Below are positions 1 to 5,751 of a stretch of DNA of 8,407 nucleotides, one piece after another. The notes below the pieces were generated by a model. That model did no database searches, had not been told where the DNA came from, and saw only the letters and a list, made by a program, of their open reading frames with translations. The stretch lies in the NCBI GenBank assembly GCA_945870925.1, contig CAMBTZ010000056.1, positions 1 to 8,407 on the forward strand, written 5' to 3'. How positions within the stretch are numbered: the stretch's first letter is position 1; each line of letters opens with the position of its first letter. Origin of the DNA: Chlamydia trachomatis (GTDB lineage: Bacteria > Chlamydiota > Chlamydiia > Chlamydiales > 2-12-FULL-49-11). A program made the position numbers and the translations under genes.

Positions 1-465
1 GAGCTTTCGGAAGTTATTTCTGAGAAATTTTTAGAGACAAAGCAATTCTATCTAACCAAAGACTTTTCTGTTTTAGGAAAGCATTTGACAGATCTATCTG
101 AAATCAATCCTCTCTTAGAAGATATCCGATGGCTTTATGAAAATGCTTCAACGTCAGAATTTATTGTTTTTATAGAACTTGTCGAACACAATCTCATTCC
201 AAAGCAGTCAAGAATACCGCCCCAATCCTACTCTCTTGATATGGCTTTTAGAATTCATGTAATTGATATTAGAGGACCTGAACCAAAAGTAATCTTACAA
301 GAGCTAATGCAGGAATCATTTAATATTTCTATTAAAATTGACTATAGCATTGATACTATTGGCAAAACTGCATTTTTTCTATCCCCAATTGGTATGGCGC
401 ATACGCATATGGTTAAAAAAATTAGCAAACAAATTCAAGAGTATATCTTGCTGGCTAAAATATAA
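1..465 (+). CDS. 3' part of a small protein of unknown function; possible type III secretion chaperone by position
   Basis: The frame is open from the first base of the window, so the gene starts upstream; 154 codons plus TAA are visible. A TTG at 85 could be read as a start, but the uninterrupted upstream codons look equally protein-like, so the 5'-truncated reading is preferred. No catalytic motif or membrane segment is seen. The visible part alternates amphipathic helices with short strand-like segments around FIVFIELVEH and AFRIHVIDI, and ends in a helix. The stop overlaps the next start (TAATG), so the two genes are probably translationally coupled. In C. trachomatis, as I recall, the gene next to the PP2C phosphatase on this side is CT260, a small multi-cargo type III chaperone; the position and alpha/beta character fit, but I see no diagnostic motif. 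Function is therefore open; the coding call itself is strong. Confidence 0.75.
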   Translation, partial: ELSEVISEKFLETKQFYLTKDFSVLGKHLTDLSEINPLLEDIRWLYENASTSEFIVFIELVEHNLIPKQSRIPPQSYSLDMAFRIHVIDIRGPEPKVILQELMQESFNISIKIDYSIDTIGKTAFFLSPIGMAHTHMVKKISKQIQEYILLAKI

Positions 466-1292
466 TGAGAACTATTTCTACTGTTATGTCAGATAATTTA
501 GCAGGGATGGCACTTTTTTTAGCGCTAGCCTTTATTTTTACATGGGTCGCATTTGCAAAAGGGTACTACACCCTCCCTTATAAGGATCATAAGGGGCCTC
601 AAATCAGTCTTCAAGATGTCCTTTGCTGTTTTTTCATCTTCATAGCTGTCTATTTCCTTGTACTTCCACTTGTACAGACAATGATTTTAGCTCACATTTT
701 AACTTTTCTTTTAACTCTTTGTCTATTTATTCTATATGGCTACTTAAGCGATCGAAAAACCATGCTTAACGTATGGAAGGATCGAAGTTTTCCGGGAACC
801 CTCTCTTTTATGGGCGATGGAGAAACAGGACTTATCACCTGGGTGATTGCAATGCCTGTAGTTGGCTCAATCACATACCTTGCAGAAATTTTAACCTCGC
901 TATTTTTTACTCCTACTGACAAAGAGCAGGTAGCTGTAAGATTTTTAAAACAATCCTTAAGCGACCCAGCAACTTCAGTTGTTGCCCTTTTTTCCATTTT
1001 AATTGTAGCTCCATTTTTTGAAGAATTTTTATTTCGCGGGCTCTTATTTTCTTATATACGAACTAAATTAGGTCCAATCATTGCAATTTTTTTAAGCTCA
1101 CTTATCTTCTCTCTTTTTCATTTTTCCCCCAGTCAGTCAATAGAAAATATAGCACTCCTCTTAACACTCTTTGGCTTTGGGAGCTATCTTGGTTTTGTTT
1201 ATGAAAAAACAAGATCTCTATTTGCACCGATTCTTTTACACGTGACTTTCAATTCTATAAGTGTTATTAGAATTATTTTTACACATGTATAA
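465..1292 (+). CDS. CPBP-family (CAAX/Rce1-like) intramembrane metalloprotease
   Basis: A 275-residue polytopic membrane protein with several strongly hydrophobic stretches, approximately at residues 12-32, 50-95, 122-148, 170-185, 203-218 and 227-245. The three signatures of the CPBP (Abi/CAAX protease) family are present in order: EExxxR as E186 E187 ... R191 in EEFLFRG; FxxxH as F215 ... H219; and HxxxN as H259 ... N263. All putative metal-binding and catalytic residues are therefore retained. Known relatives include eukaryotic Rce1, which trims prenylated CAAX proteins, and many bacterial paralogues of unknown substrate, some linked to bacteriocin immunity. The ATG overlaps the preceding stop and no clear Shine-Dalgarno is seen, which fits translational coupling; a second in-frame ATG lies at 486. 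The PP2C gene follows after 20 bases. The substrate cannot be told from sequence. Confidence 0.88.
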   Translation: MRTISTVMSDNLAGMALFLALAFIFTWVAFAKGYYTLPYKDHKGPQISLQDVLCCFFIFIAVYFLVLPLVQTMILAHILTFLLTLCLFILYGYLSDRKTMLNVWKDRSFPGTLSFMGDGETGLITWVIAMPVVGSITYLAEILTSLFFTPTDKEQVAVRFLKQSLSDPATSVVALFSILIVAPFFEEFLFRGLLFSYIRTKLGPIIAIFLSSLIFSLFHFSPSQSIENIALLLTLFGFGSYLGFVYEKTRSLFAPILLHVTFNSISVIRIIFTHV

Positions 1293-1312
1293 AAATTATT
1301 TGGGAAACTATT

Positions 1313-2095
1313 TTGAGCAGTCATTTTAACATCGAAAGTTTTGGAAAATCAGATATTGGTCTGATTCGAAATAATAATGAAGATGTATTTCGCGAACTTC
1401 CAAAAGAGAAGTTTTTTGTCCTTGCCGATGGAATGGGCGGACATAATGCTGGTGAAGTCGCAGCCTCTAGAGCCGTTGAGTATATGTGCTCCGGAATTCA
1501 AAATTTGTTTTTAAACCCTGAAAACTCCCACGAATTAGATGATATCCAAACTCATGTTGAATCGGTTATTGAAAACACAAATCTCTGGGTTCATCACCTA
1601 GGAACTTCTTCACCTTCACTTGCAGGAATGGGGACTACTCTCTGTAGCATCCTCTTTTTTAAAGAATTTATTATATATTCTCATGTAGGTGACAGCAGAA
1701 TTTATAGATTCAGAGATAAAACTTTAAAACCCCTAACAAGCGATCATACAGTTATAGCTAAAAACGACCCTTCTACAGAAAACCGAAATGGTGTATCCTT
1801 ACCGAGAAAAGTCCTCGCTAAAGCAATAGGAACTTCAATTTTTGTTTCACCGGAGATCCGGTCTGAGAAAGTAGAGATAGGCGATGTATACCTCCTATGC
1901 TCTGACGGTCTTCACGATCTTGTTTCCGATAGCTTGATTGAATCATTGCTAAAAAACTATACCGATTTAAATCAAGTGGCAAGCCACCTCATTGAAACGG
2001 CAAAAGGGAGCGGAGGGCATGACAACATAACCCTGCTATTAGTGCGTATTCATGATCTACCTAGACAACAATGCAACAACATCGATTCTCCCTGA
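1313..2095 (+). CDS. PP2C-family serine/threonine protein phosphatase (PrpC/Stp-like)
   Basis: A 260-residue single-domain cytoplasmic PP2C phosphatase, the usual length for bacterial PrpC/Stp enzymes. Motifs in order: SDIGLIRNNNED (residues 13-24), ADGMGGH (38-44, with metal ligand D39), GMGTT (105-109), VGDSR (125-129), SDGL (197-200, metal ligand D198) and GGHDNIT (234-240, metal ligand D237). All metal-binding aspartates are in place, so the enzyme should be active as a Mn/Mg-dependent phosphatase reversing Hanks-type kinases. The start is TTG at 1313, chosen because the family N-terminus begins here and a GGGA lies 7 bases upstream; no ATG fits. It follows the protease gene by 20 bases, and its last 44 bases also encode the start of the desulfurase. 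As I recall, CT259 of C. trachomatis is a PP2C phosphatase beside a NifS-related gene, matching this arrangement. Confidence 0.95.
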   Translation: MSSHFNIESFGKSDIGLIRNNNEDVFRELPKEKFFVLADGMGGHNAGEVAASRAVEYMCSGIQNLFLNPENSHELDDIQTHVESVIENTNLWVHHLGTSSPSLAGMGTTLCSILFFKEFIIYSHVGDSRIYRFRDKTLKPLTSDHTVIAKNDPSTENRNGVSLPRKVLAKAIGTSIFVSPEIRSEKVEIGDVYLLCSDGLHDLVSDSLIESLLKNYTDLNQVASHLIETAKGSGGHDNITLLLVRIHDLPRQQCNNIDSP

Positions 2096-3143
2096 AGTTG
2101 TAGAGGCAATGCTTTTTGATCTCGATGGCATACCCAGGAACCCATCAAGCATCACTGTTTACGGCAGAGAAGCAAAAGAAAAAATCATCCAATCTAGACG
2201 CTTCATTGCAAAATACTTTGGCCTCCTTCCCGAAGAGGTCTATTTTACATCTGGCGGAACTGAAAGCAATCATATGCTTATCCACGGCTTTCAACAAAGA
2301 AGACCGGGGCCAATTATCTCAACTGCTATCGAGCATTCATCTGTTCGTGAAACACTTAAACCTTTTTGCCCGATTCACCTTAATGTTGATGAAAGCGGCG
2401 CCCCAAAACTATTTGATCTGGAAGAACTGCTTTTGCGCGTAAGGCCATCATTTATCATTTTATCAGGTGCAAATACAGAGACAGGCGTAATGATTCAACT
2501 TAACGAGATTGCAGCCCTTTGTGAAAGAAATAATACCCCTCTTTTAATCGACGGAGTTGGACTCCTTGGAAAAGTGAAATGCTCACCCCTACCAAAAGGA
2601 ATTTCCGGAATTTCATTCTCAGGACATAAATTTCACGGGCCAAAAGGAATTGGACTTGCAATCATCCGAAAAGAGTACAAAATCCCCCCACTATTTAGGG
2701 GCGGACCGCAAGAGCGCGGCATGCGAGCTGGTACTGAAAACTTAAGCGGCATACTTGGAATCACTAAAGCCATTTCACTGATTGATGAAACAACATTTAC
2801 CCATATGGAAGAACTTCGAAACCACTTCGAAACACTCCTCTTCACAAAATTTCCAAACTTCCAGATCAACGGCAAAGGCCAAAGACTCCCTAACACCTCA
2901 AACATCTACTTTGAAGGAGCCTGCGCCGAAACACTCCTCATCAAACTCGATCAAAAAGGACTCATCACTTCCCTCGGCTCCGCCTGCTCCTCCGGAACCC
3001 TCGAACCATCCCACGTCCTTCTCGGCATGGGCCTCTCCAAAAATAGAGCCCTCTCCTCCCTCCGTTTCTCCTTAAGCAGACTCACCACCAAGGCCGAAAT
3101 CGAAAAAAGCATTGCACTCATCACCGAAAGCCTAAAGTCCTAA
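2052..3143 (+). CDS. nifS: NifS/IscS-type cysteine desulfurase (class V aminotransferase fold, PLP)
   Basis: A 363-residue PLP enzyme expected to take sulfur from L-cysteine, leaving alanine and a persulfide for Fe-S cluster or thio-cofactor synthesis. It starts with the family's typical MIYLDNNATT. Other landmarks are TSGGTESNH (residues 66-74, PLP phosphate binding), H95 in EHSSV (stacking on PLP), NTETGV (141-146), D167 (pyridine nitrogen contact), the Schiff-base lysine K193 in SGHKFHGPKG, RAGTEN (225-230) and the active-site cysteine C312 in GSACSSG. One oddity: IscS/NifS enzymes usually have DAxQ here and this protein has DGVG, so the conserved glutamine is glycine at residue 170. The start lies inside the phosphatase gene (44-base overlap), implying coupled translation. 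Codons in the last third shift visibly to C-ending forms. Within chlamydiae I take this as the CT258-like NifS-related protein rather than the Suf-operon SufS. Confidence 0.93.
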   Translation: MIYLDNNATTSILPEVVEAMLFDLDGIPRNPSSITVYGREAKEKIIQSRRFIAKYFGLLPEEVYFTSGGTESNHMLIHGFQQRRPGPIISTAIEHSSVRETLKPFCPIHLNVDESGAPKLFDLEELLLRVRPSFIILSGANTETGVMIQLNEIAALCERNNTPLLIDGVGLLGKVKCSPLPKGISGISFSGHKFHGPKGIGLAIIRKEYKIPPLFRGGPQERGMRAGTENLSGILGITKAISLIDETTFTHMEELRNHFETLLFTKFPNFQINGKGQRLPNTSNIYFEGACAETLLIKLDQKGLITSLGSACSSGTLEPSHVLLGMGLSKNRALSSLRFSLSRLTTKAEIEKSIALITESLKS

Positions 3144-3165
3144 AATGGTAATATTTTACTTTTTT
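3134..3165 (+). terminator. weak AT-rich intrinsic terminator after the desulfurase gene
   Basis: The desulfurase stop sits inside an inverted repeat. AAAG (3134-3137) can pair with CTTT (3159-3162), and TAAAAT (3141-3146) with ATTTTA (3153-3158), around the loop GGTAAT. A run of six T follows at 3160-3165. The inner stem has no G-C pairs and part of the T-run is used in the outer stem, so it would be a weak terminator. Its placement directly at the end of the + strand operon, before a convergent gene, supports the role. Confidence 0.4.
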
Positions 3166-3186
3166 GAAAGCATAATACTACCAACT

Positions 3187-3215
3187 TGCAACCTTGCAGG
3201 TCTGACCCCCAGACC
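3187..3215. repeat. GC-rich inverted repeat in the convergent gap
   Basis: Two adjacent palindromes lie right next to the stop codon of the - strand gene. TGCAA-CC-TTGCA spans 3187-3198, and the perfect 6-bp stem GGTCTG/CAGACC spans 3199-3215 with the 5-base loop ACCCC. GC content is far above the surroundings. No T-run follows on either strand, so it is not a canonical intrinsic terminator, although the hairpin could stop or protect the - strand transcript. From memory, GGTCTGACCCC-like palindromes occur as dispersed repeats near IS200-like/REP-associated transposases in other bacteria, so a mobile repeat or insertion scar is an alternative. Confidence 0.45.
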
Positions 3216-3216
3216 C

Positions 3217-4845
3217 CTACAAAGCACAATAACCATCAGTAAGAGTATAGCCGGACGCGCATTGTTGACAGAAACCTTGATCATCACAATCTATACAATT
3301 ACCCAGACAACCTGAATAAGAACCTCCTTTACAATAAATTCCGCATTGATTAGGAGAACCTTCAGTCGAAGAGCAACAATTGTAAGGTGATTTGCAATCT
3401 GTGCTTGTACAACAATTAGCATTAGCATTCCAGACATTACCGCAGCATATTCCTGCACTTCCAGTTGGATACCAGAGATTACCGCAGCATGTTCCTGCAG
3501 TTGTATACCAGACATTATCGCAGCATGTTCCTGCAGATTCAGTATAGCAAGCTCCTCCGCAACATGTCTGAGTAGCATCACAATAATCAGAGCCACAACA
3601 GCAGCTTGAAAGAATTGATTCAGTGCAGGTAGTGTTACAAGCGTTGTTACAATAAGAAGTACCCGCTATAGGGCAACAAGCGTTATTCACACAATTATCA
3701 GAAGAACAACAAGTACCACCACAATTTACTTCGCCTGATTGACAAGGAGTACAGACATTATTATCACAATAATACCAAATATTTGTATTAGGATTGACAA
3801 TTCCTGTATAACAACAGCTATTTCCGCAGATACTTAGACCGGTCATGCAAACACCTAAATTTGTTACGTCAGTCTCTTTCTTAACCTGAGTTTGCTTTGG
3901 ATTCCAACCGCCTGGGTGATCCTGATACCATTGATATTTTGTATACGCATCCGAACAATGCGGTGTTGATAAATCTGGCTTACCAGCATTCATAAGATAT
4001 TCTTTTTGGATAACCCAGTTAATAATATTGAAAAAAGGTTGTGACGTAGGATCATACCCTTTCCCATTTAAAATATCCTCTAGCTGACTACTACTCGCTG
4101 AGCTTAATGTGCTACTTGATATAGGAGCATTTACGCAAGATTTTAAATATTTATTAAGAACCGTCAGATAGCCATCACTAGCTCCTTCGCTTGCCTCAAT
4201 AAATGCACTTATTGCATTTTTAATATTAATTATTGTTCCAGTTTGTGCATTACTATGGTTAGTATTGAAATCAGAAATTGTGCTGTAAAGATCAGGAGTC
4301 TTCGATCCTGATGGATAATTAGGCCATCCTATTGCGGTAAAAATTTCTTTATTACACATGTTTATATAGGCAGGAGAAATTGTTCCTGGGTCAAGCAAGT
4401 CAATTAAAGCATCACCATTATAAATTGTAAAGTTTGTGGTAGTCTGTAAATCTTGGAAGTTTGTCAGACCAAAATAAGTAATCGAGTTTGTTAAACTTTG
4501 AGAATATGGATAAGCTGGAGCAACTCCATAATTTGCGCAAATGCTCGCAAGTGTAGTATTTTGTTCTGAGTAATTCCGATTTAAAAGATCTGCCTTTAAG
4601 ATGGTCCAGAGAGCAAAAGCATTTGGATTTAATGAAGTAGGGGGTGCTGGTTCTAAATAGTTAACTAAATCATTAATTGTCTGCATTACGACTACAGTAT
4701 TTAAATCAGTTATATTAGATGCCACCGTATTACCAGATGAATTCGAAGTGAATTTAGTAACTAAATACGTTGCAAGCCAAGCAGCATTTGATAACTGCAT
4801 AAATATTAACGAGTTGTCTATAGATCCATTAGTTTCGTTACTCAT
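3217..4845 (-). CDS. tandem-paralogue protein 3: family core plus long cysteine-rich C-terminal tail; unknown function
   Basis: A 542-residue protein I do not recognise. Residues 1 to about 315 are homologous to the two genes upstream: QLSNAAW at 17-23, SPAYINMC ending at 164, SDGYLTVL around 223-230 and WYQDHPGGW at 306-314. From about residue 333 to the end I count about 42 cysteines in 210 residues, many as CC pairs. This tail contains three near-repeats of the type GTCCGNLWY (about 440-475). It ends with a CxxCxxGYxLxxGxC-like module resembling furin-type or protist surface-protein cysteine repeats. The core is rich in Ser, Thr and Asn and poor in Lys and Arg; no Sec signal peptide or membrane helix is seen. 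The ATG at 4845 is chosen because GGGGAG lies 4 bases upstream; a TTG four codons earlier would fall on that site. It lies 24 bases after protein 2 and is the last gene of the cassette. Cysteine-rich tails suggest disulfide-linked extracellular or envelope location, as for chlamydial OmcA/OmcB, but this is inference. Confidence 0.85.
   Translation of the reverse strand: MSNETNGSIDNSLIFMQLSNAAWLATYLVTKFTSNSSGNTVASNITDLNTVVVMQTINDLVNYLEPAPPTSLNPNAFALWTILKADLLNRNYSEQNTTLASICANYGVAPAYPYSQSLTNSITYFGLTNFQDLQTTTNFTIYNGDALIDLLDPGTISPAYINMCNKEIFTAIGWPNYPSGSKTPDLYSTISDFNTNHSNAQTGTIINIKNAISAFIEASEGASDGYLTVLNKYLKSCVNAPISSSTLSSASSSQLEDILNGKGYDPTSQPFFNIINWVIQKEYLMNAGKPDLSTPHCSDAYTKYQWYQDHPGGWNPKQTQVKKETDVTNLGVCMTGLSICGNSCCYTGIVNPNTNIWYYCDNNVCTPCQSGEVNCGGTCCSSDNCVNNACCPIAGTSYCNNACNTTCTESILSSCCCGSDYCDATQTCCGGACYTESAGTCCDNVWYTTAGTCCGNLWYPTGSAGICCGNVWNANANCCTSTDCKSPYNCCSSTEGSPNQCGIYCKGGSYSGCLGNCIDCDDQGFCQQCASGYTLTDGYCAL
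3428..3535 (-). repeat. three near-identical 30-bp in-frame coding repeats
   Basis: Units at 3428-3457, 3470-3499 and 3506-3535 share the core CAGAxATTAxCGCAGCAT followed by xTTCCTGCA, with only a few differences each. They start 42 and 36 bases apart, both multiples of three, so gain or loss of a unit keeps the frame. They encode the AGxCCGNxW repeats of the cysteine-rich tail. A more degenerate relative may lie just beyond 3535. This pattern indicates recent internal duplication. Confidence 0.8.
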
Positions 4846-4849
4846 AACA

Positions 4850-4855
4850 CTCCCC
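4850..4855 (-). promoter_or_regulatory. Shine-Dalgarno for paralogue 3
   Basis: GGGGAG on the - strand ends 4 bases before the ATG at 4845. It decides the start in favour of this ATG over the in-frame TTG at 4857, which would begin upstream of the ribosome site. Confidence 0.75.
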
Positions 4856-4861
4856 AAATAT

Positions 4862-4888
4862 AAAAAAATTTATTGCCAGCCACCTGGC
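4862..4888 (-). terminator. possible attenuator or weak terminator between paralogues 2 and 3
   Basis: On the - strand GCCAG-GTGG-CTGGC forms a 5-bp GC stem with a 4-base loop (4888-4875), and seven T follow at 4868-4862. Six bases (AATAAA) separate stem and T-run, longer than in a canonical intrinsic terminator. The stem also encodes the conserved PGGW box of paralogue 2, so it may be a by-product of coding. If active it would lower expression of the cysteine-rich gene relative to the first two. Confidence 0.25.
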
Positions 4889-5751
4889 GCATGTTGATAC
4901 CATTCATATTTTGTATGATTTAGTAGACAATTACTATCATCCTGGAATTCGTTAGAAAGGGCATTGTTAAGTATCCACTGGAGCGAGCCTCCTGAAGAAG
5001 TAGGGGATTGCTCTCCAAGTTCATACAGAGCAACATTTAATGCATTTGCAGGACCGCTACTTAAAGTTAATAATGTAGCTGGAACTCCAATTAATATTGG
5101 AGTGTTAAGGAAGTTACTTAAAACTGTCAGATAACCATCTGTAGTACCATTTAATGCGGTGTTTAGTAAACTAATGTCCGTCTGAATTTGTGGAATAGCA
5201 TCTAGATAATCAGCTTGAGTTGAGGAACTATTATAAGTATTTACACTTAAATGAAGATTTGTAATTGCATTTGAAATAGAGGTATTAGGAGATGTTCCAC
5301 TACACATATCTTTGAAAGCGGGACTTGGGACATTTAATGCATCACTAAAGGTACAAGGGAGTGAAGTACCACTACAATCATTCGTCCAACACTGATTTAT
5401 AAAGTCAGAACACCGGGTCTGTACTAAATAGGCAACAGATGCTGGGTTAGCATTCTGTTTATAATTATCGGCAAGATTTGCAATTGTAAGATTTTGAATT
5501 GAAGTAGGGCTAGCAAAGAAGCTACCTAAAGGCAAATTCCAATTTAATGGCCGAGATAAATACTGTTGTATATAACCTATTTCATTTTTATGTGTGTCAC
5601 CTGTAGGTGTATATTTAATATATGTATTTAAAGCTTGAATTGCAATCAACGCTATCTGAACATTCAAATCGTAAGAGTAATACCCACATGCTGTAACTGC
5701 AAAAGATGCAGCATTTGCAAGTTGAAGATAACTCAAGTCAGAAAATGACAT
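4870..5751 (-). CDS. tandem-paralogue protein 2: family core only; unknown function
   Basis: A 293-residue protein of the same unrecognised family and the most compact member. Landmarks are QLANAA at 10-15, SPAFKDMC ending at 150, TDGYLTVL at 204-211, LSSGPANALNVALYELGE at 230-247, and WYQHAPGGW at 284-292, one residue before the stop. The core therefore ends with the WY...GGW box and needs no tail. It is Ser/Thr/Asn-rich with few charged residues and about seven cysteines, mostly at 114-150. No Sec signal or convincing membrane helix is seen; helices predominate by eye. The ATG at 5751 shares bases with the TAA of paralogue 1 (TAATG) and has AGGAGAGG 5 bases upstream. A longer in-frame reading from 5784 would add eleven Lys/Glu-rich residues encoded by the ribosome site and is rejected. 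Coupled translation with paralogue 1 is likely. Confidence 0.85.
   Translation of the reverse strand: MSFSDLSYLQLANAASFAVTACGYYSYDLNVQIALIAIQALNTYIKYTPTGDTHKNEIGYIQQYLSRPLNWNLPLGSFFASPTSIQNLTIANLADNYKQNANPASVAYLVQTRCSDFINQCWTNDCSGTSLPCTFSDALNVPSPAFKDMCSGTSPNTSISNAITNLHLSVNTYNSSSTQADYLDAIPQIQTDISLLNTALNGTTDGYLTVLSNFLNTPILIGVPATLLTLSSGPANALNVALYELGEQSPTSSGGSLQWILNNALSNEFQDDSNCLLNHTKYEWYQHAPGGWQ

Noticed and set aside
2782..3075. Ser/Pro-rich open frame inside the desulfurase gene
   Set aside because: It is the +1 shadow of the C-rich end of the desulfurase; the desulfurase frame carries all catalytic motifs.
3428..3535. Three regularly spaced 30-bp repeats, superficially CRISPR-like
   Set aside because: Spacers are only 6-12 bases, the units lie in frame inside a cysteine-rich coding region, and no cas genes are near.
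3291..3596. Open - strand frame with repeated EHAAVISGIQL-like units
   Set aside because: It is the out-of-frame reading of the same 30-bp repeats; the main frame is the one continuous with the paralogous core.
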